Source: JACCZX01 sp963791315 (GTDB lineage: Bacteria; Pseudomonadota; Gammaproteobacteria; Burkholderiales; Burkholderiaceae_F). From it: 64,000 nt of DNA. Position 1 is the first letter of the stretch. Every line of letters begins with the position of its first letter. Positions 27,131 to 48,845 of this stretch are shown here, in pieces. The notes beneath the pieces were generated by a model. That model was not told the origin of the DNA, ran no database searches, and saw nothing but the letters and a program-made list of their open reading frames with translations. The position numbers and the translations under genes were made by a program. The stretch spans positions 124,001 to 188,000 of the forward strand of contig CAWBRQ010000001.1 in assembly GCA_963791315.1 (NCBI GenBank). The letters are read 5' to 3'.

Positions 27131-27959
27131 TTACTTTCTCTTGCGCCGCTGCACGATCATCGAATCGGTGCGCTTGTTCTTGCGCGTGCGATAGCCCTTG
27201 GTCAACGTACCCCAGGGGCTGACGGGATCGCGTTTAGTGCCGGTGCGACCCTCGCCACCACCGTGCGGATGATCAACCGGGTTCATCGCGACGCCGCGAA
27301 CCGTCGGGCGCACACCGCGCCAACGCATTGCACCGGCCTTGCCGATCTGCCGCAGACTGTTTTCTTCGTTGCCGACTTCGCCGATCGTCGCCCGGCAATC
27401 GATCAGCACGCGGCGAATCTCGCCCGAGCGCAAACGCAGCTGTGCGTAGCTGCCCTTCGCGTGCCAGCAACTGCACCGAAGTACCAGCGGCACGCGCCAT
27501 CTGCGCACCCTTGCCCGGCAGCATCTCGACGCAATGAATCGTCGTTCCGACCGGAATATTGCGTAACGGCAGTGTGTTGCCCGCACGAATCGGCGCTTCG
27601 TTGCCGCTCATCAGCTGCACGCCGACCGCCACGCCCTTGGGGGCGATGATGTAACGGCGCTCGCCGTCCGCGTAGACCAGCAATGCGATATGTGCCGACC
27701 GGTTGGGATCGTATTCGAGGCGTTCGACCTTCGCCCCGATGCCTTCCTTGTCGCGCTTGAAATCGATCAGGCGATACGTCTGCTTATGACCGCCGCCCCT
27801 GTGCCGAATCGTGATCCGACCCGAGTTGTTGCGGCCCGATCCGCGGATCTTCGGCTCGGTCAGCGACGCCAGCGGCTTGCCCTTGTGCAGGTGCGCGCTG
27901 ACAACCTTGACAACTCCGCGTCGGCCGGCTGATGTTGGTTTGACTTTTACGAGTGCCAT
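27131..27959 (-). CDS. rplB: 50S ribosomal protein L2 (one frameshift)
   Basis: Large, highly conserved protein at the subunit interface and peptidyl-transferase region. The first frame has MALVKVKPTSAGRRGVVKV and IRHRGGGHKQTYRLIDFKR. An indel near 27468 shifts to YAQLRLRSGEIRRVL and VRGVAMNPVDHPHGGGEGRT, which carries the near-invariant histidine, ending TRKNKRTDSMIVQRRKRK. Corrected length is about 276 aa. Confidence 0.96.
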
Positions 27960-27967
27960 CGTTGCCT

Positions 27968-28303
27968 TTACTTCACTTCCTGCGCGAAGTCGATTTCCTG
28001 CCCGGGCTTCAGCCGGACATACGCCTTGCGCACGTTGCCGCGCCGGCCTTCGAAGCGACCGAACTTCTTCTGCTTACCCTTTTGATTCAGGATCGACACA
28101 CGATCGACCTGCACTTTGAACAGCAGCTCGATGGCGGCCTTGATCTCTGTCTTCGTTGCATCGTGCATCACACGAAATGCCACCTGGTCGTGCTTCTCGC
28201 CGATCATCGTGCTTTTCTCGGACACCACGGGTCCGAGCAGCACCGCATACAGCCGATCGGTTCTGCCGTTTGACACCGGGCTGGTTTGCTTGGTGGCGTT
28301 CAT
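27968..28303 (-). CDS. rplW: 50S ribosomal protein L23
   Basis: Exit-site protein contacted by SRP and trigger factor. The start MNATKQTS at 28303 overlaps the rplD stop (ATGA). VVSEKSTMIGEKHDQVAFRV and VNILNQKGK-type VSILNQKGKQKKFGR are diagnostic. 111 aa, about 12 longer at the N-terminus than E. coli. The frame is intact. Confidence 0.96.
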   Translation of the reverse strand: MNATKQTSPVSNGRTDRLYAVLLGPVVSEKSTMIGEKHDQVAFRVMHDATKTEIKAAIELLFKVQVDRVSILNQKGKQKKFGRFEGRRGNVRKAYVRLKPGQEIDFAQEVK

Positions 28304-28920
28304 CCCCACATCTCCTCGAGCTTGGAGATCGCGGGCTTCGTCACGATCACTTTCTTATAGTGAATCAGCGACAGCGGATCCGCGTAGCGCGGCTCGACGA
28401 TCAACACGTGTTTGAGGTTGCGCGACGCAAGATACAAATTCTCATCGACATCGTCGGTAATGATCAGCACCGACTGCAGCCCCATCGCCTTGAGCCGGTC
28501 GGCGAGCTGTTTCGTCTTCGGTGAATCGACTGCCAGAGAATCGACCACCGCAATGCGATCGTCGCGCGCCAGCTGCGACAAGATCGATGCCATGCCGGCG
28601 CGGTACATCTTCTTGTTCACCTTATGCGAAAAATTCTCGTCGGGCGAATTCGGAAAAGTGCGGCCGCCGCCACGCCAGATCGGGCTCGAACTCATGCCCG
28701 CGCGCGCGCGGCCAGTTCCCTTTTGGCGCCACGGCTTGCGCGTCGAATGCTTGACCGTCGTTCTGTCCTTCTGTGCGCGCGTGCCCTGACGTGCGTTCGC
28801 CTGATACGCAACCACGATCTGGTGCACCAGCGCTTCGTTGTACTCGCGACCGAAAACAGTTTCGGGCGCGGACGTGGTTCCAGCGTCTTGGCCTTGGGCG
28901 TTGAGCATTTTCAGTTCCAT
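28300..28920 (-). CDS. rplD: 50S ribosomal protein L4
   Basis: Tunnel-constriction protein and, in E. coli, autoregulator of the S10 operon. 206 aa, frame intact. Segments: VFGREYNEALVHQIVVAYQA, KPWRQKGTGRARAGMSSSPI (tunnel loop) and RNLKHVLIVEPRYADPLSL. It overlaps rplW by four bases. Confidence 0.97.
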   Translation of the reverse strand: MELKMLNAQGQDAGTTSAPETVFGREYNEALVHQIVVAYQANARQGTRAQKDRTTVKHSTRKPWRQKGTGRARAGMSSSPIWRGGGRTFPNSPDENFSHKVNKKMYRAGMASILSQLARDDRIAVVDSLAVDSPKTKQLADRLKAMGLQSVLIITDDVDENLYLASRNLKHVLIVEPRYADPLSLIHYKKVIVTKPAISKLEEMWG

Positions 28921-28929
28921 ATGCTCTCC

Positions 28930-29623
28930 TTATTTGCCCGCGGGCTTAGTTGCCTGCACAGGCTTTGCCGCCACCGGCTTAGCTTTTGCCGCCGGACGCA
29001 CAACCACATCGCCGCCTGCTGCACCCGGCACCGCACCGCGAATCAGCAGCAGTTGGCGCTCGGTGTCGATGCGCGCAACGACGAGGTTCTGTGTCGTGCG
29101 CTGCTTGTCGCCCAGATGGCCCGCCATGCGCTTGCCCGGCATCACACGACCCGGATCCTGGCGCATGCCGATCGAGCCGGGCGCGTTAGTCGACACCGAG
29201 TTGCCGTGAGTCGCACGATTCGACGAAAAGTGATGGCGCTTGATCGCTCCGGCGAACCCTTTGCCAATCGTCACACCGGTGACATCGACCTTTTGGCCAA
29301 CCGAAAAAATATCGATGCCTACCAGCGCCCCGGCCTTGAATTCTTCGGCTTGTTTTGCGCCGAGGCGAAATTCTTTCTGCGTCGAGCCCGCTTCAATGCC
29401 AGCCTTCGCAAAATGGCCCGCCTGCGGCTTGGACACACGCGAGGAGCGGCGTGCGCCATAGGCCACCTGAATACCAGAGTAGCCGTCGGTTTCGGTAGTG
29501 CGGACTTGCGCAATCCGGTTGTTCGACACGTCAAGCACGGTCACCGGAACCGACTCGCCTTCGTCGGTAAAGATGCGCGTCATGCCAACCTTGCGGCCCA
29601 AGCAGGCCTAAGGTCTCTCTCAT
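28930..29623 (-). CDS. rplC: 50S ribosomal protein L3 (frameshift near start)
   Basis: 23S rRNA assembly initiator. ATG at 29623 begins MRETLGLLG; an indel near 29600 leads to RKVGMTRIFTDEGESVPVTV. GVTIGKGFAGAIKRHHFSSN and RVMPGKRMAGHLGDK are diagnostic. The C-terminus has a Pro/Ala/Lys-rich extension (KAKPVAAKPVQATKPAGK). Corrected length is about 231 aa. Confidence 0.95.
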
Positions 29624-29745
29624 TCTTTTCTCCACTCCCGGCTTCGATTGGCCAGGACGTTCCTTAAAACGCTACTCAAAAAGTCGCGTCCGGGTGCTCT
29701 ATTGGCTGGCGGATCGCGAAAAGCCTGCAAGTTTATCGCAAGCGA

Positions 29746-30072
29746 CTACTCGGATGCAACCCGTTGTACCTTGATCTTGATATCCACGCCGGCGGGCAAA
29801 TCGAGCTTCGCCAGGGCGTCGACCGTCTTGTCGGTCGGATCGATGATGTCCATCAGCCGCTGGTGGGTACGCATTTCCATCTGGTCGCGCGACGTCTTGT
29901 TGACGTGAGGCGAGCGCAGGATGTCGAAGCGCTGGATACGCGTCGGCAGCGGCACCGGGCCACGAACGACGGCACCGGTGCGCTTGGCTGTGTCGACGAT
30001 CTCAAGCGCCGACTGATCGATCAGCGTGTAGTCGAACGCTTTGAGGCGAATTCGAATTCTCTGGCTTTGCAT
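29746..30072 (-). CDS. rpsJ: 30S ribosomal protein S10 (NusE)
   Basis: Ribosomal protein that doubles as antitermination partner of NusB and NusG. 108 aa, frame intact: RIRIRLKAFDYTLIDQSALE, RGPVPLPTRIQRFDILRSPH and RTHQRLMDIIDPTDKTVDAL. First gene of the S10 operon, 64 bases after tuf; a 122-base spacer follows before rplC. Confidence 0.97.
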   Translation of the reverse strand: MQSQRIRIRLKAFDYTLIDQSALEIVDTAKRTGAVVRGPVPLPTRIQRFDILRSPHVNKTSRDQMEMRTHQRLMDIIDPTDKTVDALAKLDLPAGVDIKIKVQRVASE

Positions 30073-30136
30073 TTAGGTTCTTTCAAAGAGCGAGGCAGCT
30101 GTGCTGCCGAAATGGTTCGTTGTTAATCCGATTTCG

Positions 30137-31329
<1,193 letters not shown>

Positions 31330-31354
31330 CGCTAATCCTTAAATTCTTGGTTAG

Positions 31355-33461
<2,107 letters not shown>

Positions 33462-33525
33462 ATGTGTTCAGGGGCACCGGCCCGCTGTCGCGGTCCGGCA
33501 ACATAAACTTTCCGATGCTTCATCG

Positions 33526-33996
33526 CTAAAACCGGAAGTGAGCAAAGGCCTTGTTCGCTTCGGCCATCCGGTGCACTTCTTCGTTCTTCTTCATCGCGCC
33601 GCCGCGGCCTTCGGCCGCTTCCATCAGTTCACCGGCGAGCCGAAGCGGCATCGATTTTTCGCTGCGCTTCTTGGCGGCTTCGCGCAGCCAGCGCATTGCC
33701 AGCGCCATGCGGCGGACCGGGCGCACTTCCACCGGTACCTGGTAGTTCGCGCCACCGACCCGGCGGCTTTTCACTTCGACCATCGGCCTGACGTTGGACA
33801 ACGCGGCCGAAAACACTTCGAGTGCGTTCTTGCCGCCCTTGGTTTCGATCTGCGTCAAGGCGCCATAAACGATTCGCTCGGCGACGGCTTTCTTGCCGTC
33901 GAGCATGATGACGTTGACAAACTTGGTTAGATCCTGCGAATTGAATTTAGGATCGGGCAGGATGTCACGCTTGGGTACTTCACGACGACGCGGCAC
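33526..33996 (-). CDS. rpsG: 30S ribosomal protein S7
   Basis: Head-assembly protein and known translational repressor of the str operon in E. coli. 156 aa, frame intact. MPRRREVPKRDILPDPKF, LDGKKAVAERIVYGALTQIE and RRVGGANYQVPVEVRPVRR are diagnostic. It lies between rpsL and fusA. Confidence 0.98.
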   Translation of the reverse strand: MPRRREVPKRDILPDPKFNSQDLTKFVNVIMLDGKKAVAERIVYGALTQIETKGGKNALEVFSAALSNVRPMVEVKSRRVGGANYQVPVEVRPVRRMALAMRWLREAAKKRSEKSMPLRLAGELMEAAEGRGGAMKKNEEVHRMAEANKAFAHFRF

Positions 33997-34089
33997 TATT
34001 TACCTCTCTCTTCAGTCGTTATGCGGTTCCATGCTGACGAACCGCGACTTACTCGATCTCCCTATGTGGGGACGACCGATGCAAAATCA

Positions 34090-34467
34090 CTAAGCTGGTT
34101 TCGGTCGCTTCGCGCCGTACTTCGAGCGGCTCTGCTTGCGGTCCTTGACACCCTGCGTATCCAGCGACCCACGCACGATGTGATAACGCACACCCGGCAG
34201 ATCCTTTACGCGGCCGCCGCGAATCAGCACGACCGAGTGCTCCTGCAGGTTATGGCCTTCGCCGCCGATGTAAGAGATGACCTCGTATCCGTTGACCAAC
34301 CGCACTTTCGCGACCTTGCGCAACGCGGAGTTCGGCTTCTTCGGCGTGGTCGTGTACACGCGCGTACATACACCACGCTTCTGAGGGCTTAGTCTCAAGG
34401 CCGGGCTCTTGCTCTTAATGCGTGTGCTTTCACGCGGTTTACGAACAAGTTGATTGATGGTCGGCAT
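34090..34467 (-). CDS. rpsL: 30S ribosomal protein S12
   Basis: Decoding-centre protein, 125 aa, frame intact. MPTINQLVRKPRE opens it; CTRVYTTTPKKPNSALRKVA and RGGRVKDLPGVRYH hold the lysines (E. coli K43, K88) whose mutation gives streptomycin resistance, and both are unmutated. First gene of the str operon, just after a strong terminator. Confidence 0.98.
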   Translation of the reverse strand: MPTINQLVRKPRESTRIKSKSPALRLSPQKRGVCTRVYTTTPKKPNSALRKVAKVRLVNGYEVISYIGGEGHNLQEHSVVLIRGGRVKDLPGVRYHIVRGSLDTQGVKDRKQSRSKYGAKRPKPA

Positions 34468-34498
34468 CTAGTTATCCAAAACAGTTTTCTAATTTTCT

Positions 34499-34549
34499 AA
34501 AAAAAGCGCGGCGCCCCGAATCGAGTAATGACTCGAGCTACGGGCGCCG
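34499..34549 (-). terminator. Rho-independent terminator between rpoC and rpsL
   Basis: A perfect 8-bp GC stem (CGGCGCCC 34509-34516 / GGGCGCCG 34542-34549) encloses a second 6-bp palindrome (TCGAGT/ACTCGA), and on the minus strand it is followed by a seven-U run (complement of 34499-34505). It lies about 110 bases after rpoC and ends the beta operon. Confidence 0.93.
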
Positions 34550-34657
34550 AAGAACCTGCAATTATCGCTAGCTCCGGAGTAATGGTCAAGGCAGGCTACG
34601 TCGACAGAGAGAATGGCTCGTCGCCGCGAGCCGCTCCCTGTCTATTGCTACTCGAGG

Positions 34658-42992
<8,335 letters not shown>

Positions 42993-43140
42993 GGACGCTC
43001 CGTTCGGTACGGGAGAAGGGCAAAACAACTAGCCCAGAATGCTCGACGCGGGGACGACAAATGCCGCCACGGACGCAGCGCTAAGCGCATGCATCCGAGC
43101 GGCGTAGGTGTGTCCTGCGCGTTCGTTCATCCAGGGAAGA

Positions 43141-43174
43141 CTTTGAATTGGGGACGAATTTCCCCAATTCAAAG
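43141..43174 (-). promoter_or_regulatory. 13-bp perfect inverted repeat in the rplL-rpoB spacer
   Basis: CTTTGAATTGGGG and CCCCAATTCAAAG flank an 8-base loop. The stem lies about 150 bases before rpoB and has no U-run. In E. coli the rplL-rpoB spacer holds an attenuator and an RNase III cleavage site; this long duplex in the same place may be the counterpart (inference). Confidence 0.7.
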
Positions 43175-43225
43175 GCCTCGGTTCGGTAGCGCTGGCGAAG
43201 CGAGCTTCGCCGGCGGCATACACGG

Positions 43226-43609
43226 TCACTTGATCTCTACTTTGGCGCCGGCGTCTTCCAGCTTCTTCTTCGCAGCGTCGGCGTCGGCCTTGTTCACGCC
43301 TTCCTTGACGGGCTTCGGCGCACCGTCGACCAGATCCTTGGCTTCCTTCAGGCCGAGACCGGTCAGTTCGCGCACCGCCTTGATGACGTTGACCTTGTTC
43401 GCGCCGAATTCCGACAGAACGACCGTAAATTCGGTCTGTTCTTCGGCCACGGCCGCCGCAGCGCCACCGCCTGCCGGCGCTGCCACGGCGACGGCGGCCG
43501 CTGCCGCGGAAACACCAAACTTGTCTTCCATCATCTTGATCAGCTCGCTGATCTCGAGGACGGACTTCGCGCCGATGGCGTCGAGAATTTCCTGATTCGA
43601 AAGTGCCAT
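43226..43609 (-). CDS. rplL: 50S ribosomal protein L7/L12
   Basis: Stalk protein that recruits GTPase factors. Start MALSNQEILDAIGAKS at 43609; N-terminal dimer domain, Ala/Gly-rich hinge (AAAAVAVAAPAGGGAAAA, about residues 38-57), then the factor-binding domain with GANKVNVIKAVRELTGLGLK and a conserved end DAGAKVEIK. 127 aa, frame intact. Confidence 0.98.
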   Translation of the reverse strand: MALSNQEILDAIGAKSVLEISELIKMMEDKFGVSAAAAAVAVAAPAGGGAAAAVAEEQTEFTVVLSEFGANKVNVIKAVRELTGLGLKEAKDLVDGAPKPVKEGVNKADADAAKKKLEDAGAKVEIK

Positions 43610-43657
43610 TACCAACTCCTAAAAAATGCGTTGTATCGGTTCAATTGTGGATGTGGA

Positions 43658-44188
43658 TTACGCGGCCGCCCTGTCCTTCGCGTCGCGCACCGCAGCCAAC
43701 GTGCGCACCAGGCGCGACGGCACTTCGTTCAGCGTCCGAACGAACTGACCGATCGGCGCCTGCATCGTGGCCATCAGCTTCGCCAGCAGCTCGTCGCGGC
43801 TCGGCAGCGGGCCAGCGCCTTGACACCCTTTTCGTCCATGACGAAATTGGGCGTCCCGCCGGCCTTGACGATCAGCTTGTCGTTGTCCTTGGCAAAGCTG
43901 GAAAGCACCTTGGCGGCCGACACGGGGTCGTTGGAGAAACCGTACACCAAGCGGTCCGATCAACTTGTCGGACAGACCCTGAGAACGGTGTGCCACCCAC
44001 CGCGCGACGCGCCAACGTGTTCTTCAGCACACGCAGCTGCACACCCTGGCTGCGCGCTTGCTTGCGCAGTGGGTGATCGCATCCACATCCAGACCACGGT
44101 ATTCGGCGACGACGATCGATTGCGACGTTGCCACAAGGGCACCGACTTCCTCGATCACGGCCGCCTTCTCTTGCCGATTAAGACCCAT
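43658..44188 (-). CDS. rplJ: 50S ribosomal protein L10 (several frameshifts)
   Basis: Anchors the L7/L12 stalk. MGLNRQEKAAVIEEVGALVA and QSIVVAEYRGLDVDAITH are in frame 1; indels near 44068, 43958 and 43812 carry it through LRKQARSQGVQLRVLKNTLA, FSNDPVSAAKVLSSFAKDND and PSRDELLAKLMATMQAPIGQ, ending AAVRDAKDRAAA at 43658. Corrected length is about 176 aa. Confidence 0.93.
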
Positions 44189-44534
44189 GCTCTGGCTCCA
44201 TAAAAGTGCTTCGCGTCCGCGATTGGCGAGCTCGGCACCGGTTGAAAACCGGCGACCGAAGCGAAACACCGATGCACGTCTACAACGCACTTCAATGCCT
44301 TCTCCGGGGCACCGTCTGCGCTGGATGCCGCCGCCCTCGTGCCGGAGCGGACAACGTCTCCGAACAGCGGTGATTAAGGAGAAGGCCATCCAGCGGTCGT
44401 TAGAAGCTCGCGCATCGGTGCCTTCTCTTCCAGCGGTCTCTGACAGCAGCGCGTCCGTATCGATCTCCGACGTGACGCGCAGCCCAAAGTCCTTTAGCCC
44501 GACTACATCGGGCCGTATGTCTTCGCTCTCAACA
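44189..44534 (-). promoter_or_regulatory. rplJ (L10) mRNA leader region
   Basis: A 346-base gene-free spacer between rplA and rplJ. In many bacteria the untranslated rplJ leader binds L10-L7/L12 and represses rplJL, and it often holds a promoter. The length and several GC-rich complementary segments fit, but I did not derive a defined fold or a clear -35/-10 pair. Confidence 0.5.
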
Positions 44535-45232
44535 CTAGCAGTTCAACGACGACGCGTCGACGCGAACGCCAATGCCCATCGTCGACGACACAGAAATCTT
44601 GCGCAGAAAAATGCCCTTGCGACGACGCCGGCTTCGACTTGTTCAACGCGTCGATCAGCGCCGTTAGGTTGGTCTGCAACCGATCGACCTCGAACGACGC
44701 ACGGCCGATCGATCGCGTGCACGATGCCGGCTTTGTCGGCGCGAAACTGCACCTGGCCCGCCTTCGCGTTCTTGACCGCCTGGACGACGTCGGGCGTCAC
44801 GGTGCCGACCTTCGGGTTCGGCATTAGGCCACGCGGGCCAAGGATCTGACCCAAGCCGCCGACGACTCGCATCGCATCCGGCGACGCGATGACCACGTCA
44901 AAGTCCAGGAAGCCTTCCTTGATCTTCGCTGCGAGGTCGTCCATACCGATGATGTCGGCGCCCGCCGCTTTGGCCTCTTCCGCCTTTGCGCCCTGCGCAA
45001 ACACAGCGACGCGCTTGGTCTTGCCGCTGCCTGCGGGAAGCACGACCGAGCCGCGCACCGTCTGATCCGACTTCTTCGCGTCGATGCCGAGTGCGACTGC
45101 GACATCAATCGACTCGTCGAACTTCGCGGTCGCGCATTGCTTGACCAGCGTCAGCGCATCGCCGACGGGTACGTGCTTCTGCGTGTCGACCTTGCTGCGA
45201 TGACCTTTGTGCGCTTGGAGATAGTGGACATT
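44535..45232 (-). CDS. rplA: 50S ribosomal protein L1 (frameshifted at both ends)
   Basis: L1 stalk protein and translational repressor of its operon. MSTISKRTKVIAA at 45232, then an indel near 45193; the core VALGIDAKKSDQTVRGSVVL, GADIIGMDDLAAKIKEGFLD and GPRGLMPNPKVGTVTPDV is in frame. Indels near 44700 and 44620 lead to the conserved SQGHFLRKISVSSTMGIGVR and the stop at 44535. Corrected length is about 231 aa. Confidence 0.94.
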
Positions 45233-45665
45233 TACAGGCCCTCCACCGTGATGCCCATCGAGCGGGCGCTGCCGGCGATCGTGCGCACCGCCGCTTCCAT
45301 GTCGGCCGCGGTCAGGTCCGGCATCTTCGCCTTGGCGATCTCCTCGGCCTGCGCGCGCGTGATCTTGCCGACCTTGTCGGTGTGCGGCTTCGGCGAGCCG
45401 CTTGCTCGATCTTCGCGGCCTTCTTGATCAGCACCGTCGCTGGCGGCGTTTTCATCACGAACGTGAAGCTCTTGTCCGCAAACGCCGTGATGACGACCGG
45501 AATCGGCAGCCCCGGTTCGACGTTCTGCGTCTGCGCATTGAACGACTTGCAGAACTCCATGATGTTCAGTCCGCGCTGACCGAGCGCCGGGCCGATCGGA
45601 GGCGATGGATTCGCCTTGCCCGCCGGCACCTGCAACTTGATAAAGCCAACGATCTTCTTCGCCAT
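45233..45665 (-). CDS. rplK: 50S ribosomal protein L11 (one frameshift)
   Basis: GTPase-centre protein, target of thiostrepton. MAKKIVGFIKLQVPAGKANP and PSPPIGPALGQRGLNIMEFC, the proline-rich switch region, are in frame 1. An indel near 45405 leads to GSPKPHTDKVGKITRAQAEE and ending RSMGITVEGL. Its stop abuts the rplA start. Corrected length is about 143 aa. Confidence 0.95.
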
Positions 45666-45739
45666 TGACCGATCTCCTGTGGGTTCAAGCGCCGCTCGGT
45701 TTCACGCGCGGCTCCCCGGTTGCGGCTCCGCCGCGTTAG

Positions 45740-46346
45740 CTAAACTTTTTCGACCTGTCCGAATTCGAGTTCGACCGGTGTCGAGCGACCGAAGATCGTT
45801 ACCGATACTCGCATCCGACTCTTTTCGTAGTTCACTTCTTCGACGTTGCCGTTGAAGTCGGTGAACGGACCATCCTTCACGCGCACCATTTCGCCGACTT
45901 CCCATAGGGTCTTCGGGCCGTGGCTTCTCCGCGCCCTCCTGCATCCGCATCAGGATCTCGTCGACTTCCTTCTGCGCAGCGGCGACGGACGATTGGCGCT
46001 ACCGCCGAGGAAGCCCGTCACCTTCGAGCGTGCTCTTCACCAGATGCCACGCCTCGTCGGTCATGTCCATTTCGACCAGGACGTAGCCGGAATACATGCG
46101 GCGCTCGGTGATCGACTTCTTGCCGCCCTTGACCTCGACCACTTCTTCGACCGGCACCAGGATCTGCCCGAACTGCGACTGCAGTCCCGCTCGGTTGATG
46201 CGCTCTTGCAGCGCGCGCGCAACGCCCTTTTCCATTCCGGAATAAGCGTGCACGACGTACCAGCGCTTCGTGCCCGGAGCGGCTGGCGGCGCGCTTTGCT
46301 TTTCGGTTTCTGCCGTTGCTGGTTCAGTTGCCATCTCAGTTGCCAT
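45740..46346 (-). CDS. nusG: transcription termination/antitermination factor NusG (frameshifts)
   Basis: Binds RNA polymerase and couples it to Rho or, via S10, to ribosomes. N-terminal NGN domain: KRWYVVHAYSGMEKGVARAL, QILVPVEEVVEVKGGKK and RMYSGYVLVEMDMTDEAWHL. Indels near 46015 and 45920 lead to the KOW domain (MVRVKDGPFTDFNGNVEEVN) and the end ELEFGQVEKV. Corrected length is about 201 aa. MATEMATE gives two possible starts, 46346 and 46334. Confidence 0.94.
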
Positions 46347-46354
46347 TCGTGTCC

Positions 46355-46770
46355 CTAGCGCCAGCAAAGCAGCGCGTCGTACAGCACCCATTCGAGACTC
46401 TTGTCGACCAGGAACAGGAAAATGCGCCATGATCACGACGAAACCCGAACACGATGCCCGTCGTGTGACCGTTTCCTTGCGGCTCGGCCAAACGACGCGC
46501 TTCGTTTCCTGGTACGACTCGCGCGCGTAAGCCAGAAAGCGCTTGCCCGCCTGCGAAAACCACGCGATCACAGCGCCAGCGACCAGTCCACCGATCAGCG
46601 CGCCGACGCGCACGAACGTCGGTTGCTCGGTAAGGAAGGTAAACCCGAGCACGCCTGCGAGCGCGCGCGAGCACCGCCACCGCGACGATGCAAAGATCGG
46701 ACTTGCTGGTGACGGTTTCGACGTTTGTGTCGCCATTCTGTGATTCCAGTTGCCCAGTGAAAAGGGCCAT
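46355..46770 (-). CDS. secE: preprotein translocase subunit SecE (frameshifts)
   Basis: Sec translocon subunit, here the three-helix form. From ATG 46770, MALFTGQLESQNGDTNVETV leads to a first hydrophobic helix; indels near 46675, 46478 and 46425 connect GFTFLTEQPTFVRVGALIGG, the conserved amphipathic segment ARESYQETKRVVWPSRKE and the last membrane helix ending LYDALLCWR (TAG at 46355). It lies between tRNA-Trp and nusG. The exact start is uncertain because of the errors. Confidence 0.87.
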
Positions 46771-46776
46771 TCGCAT

Positions 46777-46852
46777 TGGCAGGGGCAGAGGGAATCGAAC
46801 CCCCAACCTTCGGTTTTGGAGACCGACGCTCTGCCAGTTGAGCTATACCCCT
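46777..46852 (-). tRNA. trnW: tRNA-Trp (anticodon CCA)
   Basis: A 76-base cloverleaf with encoded CCA. Anticodon stem TCGGT/ACCGA around CTCCAAA gives anticodon CCA. The T arm contains GGTTCGATTCC and the acceptor pairs AGGGGTA with TGCCCCT. It lies between tuf and secE as in other betaproteobacteria. Confidence 0.97.
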
Positions 46853-46898
46853 ACCGAAACTGGCGGGCGCGGTAATTGAAGCCGCGCCGCGATCTCTC

Positions 46899-48097
<1,199 letters not shown>

Positions 48098-48168
48098 CGC
48101 TAACTCCTCACTGCCCGTTCTTCTGTTCTGCCGCGGGTCTCGAACCGCGGTGGCCCTTCGTTCCTAAT

Positions 48169-48243
<75 letters not shown>

Positions 48244-48391
48244 TTCGTGATCGCTGACCGAACCGCACCTGCCTTGCTGCTCACCCGCGCGTACCTCTTT
48301 GTGTACTGTCTTCGGGTTCGCGTCGCGCATACGCGGTCCGCTAAGCGACACGGGTGTTGTTTTTGTAGAGTTCGTTATTCCTTTGTTCTGA

Positions 48392-48465
48392 TGGAGCGGG
48401 TGAAGGGAATCGAACCCTCGTCGTAAGCTTGGAAGGCTTCTGCTCTACCATTGAGCTACACCCGC
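48392..48465 (-). tRNA. trnG: tRNA-Gly (anticodon TCC)
   Basis: 74 bases with encoded CCA. Acceptor GCGGGTG/CACCCGC; anticodon loop CTTCCAA gives TCC; T arm GGGTTCGATTCCC. Second tRNA of the cluster. Confidence 0.97.
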
Positions 48466-48520
48466 TCGACGAAACTAAACTTCCGCATCCGCGCTCGTCC
48501 GTTCGCTTTGGAGGTTGCAG

Positions 48521-48606
48521 TGGTGGAGGAGGTTGGATTCGAACCAACGTAGGCGTAAGCCAACAGATTTACAGTCTGCCCCCTTTAACCACTCGGGCAC
48601 CCCTCC
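48521..48606 (-). tRNA. trnY: tRNA-Tyr (anticodon GTA)
   Basis: 86 bases with a long variable arm and encoded CCA. Acceptor GGAGGGG pairs with CCTCC(T)CC-type 3' strand; anticodon loop CTGTAAA gives GTA; T arm GGTTCGAATCC. It is the first gene of the transcript, about 15 bases from its promoter. Confidence 0.96.
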
Positions 48607-48620
48607 GCGGCGAACCGCAA

Positions 48621-48649
48621 ATTATGGTTGCGGAACAAAGGCTTGTCAA
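48621..48649 (-). promoter_or_regulatory. sigma-70 promoter of the tRNA-tuf-secE-nusG transcript
   Basis: Minus-strand TTGACA (48644-48649), a 17-base spacer and CATAAT (48621-48626), five of six to consensus. The predicted start is about 8 bases before tRNA-Tyr. Confidence 0.85.
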
Positions 48650-48845
48650 ACCGACCTCATAAATTGACGCTATGCAACGTCGGATACCGTTGCGTCGTAC
48701 GCCGATAGAGTGGAGCCAGTTCTTGCTTCTACGGAATGTGTTAGCGCTTACTTTGGCGAAAATCCCACTCTTGCTGGCGTATCTGGGACTAGTGCATTCC
48801 CTCATCTCGCATTGAGCCAGGCACCTTTGGCCTCATAATTGTGCA

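Noticed and set aside
45999..46736. Apparent SecE-NusG fusion protein
   Set aside because: Created by secE indels. The correct secE frame ends at a TAG (46355-46357) nine bases before the nusG start.
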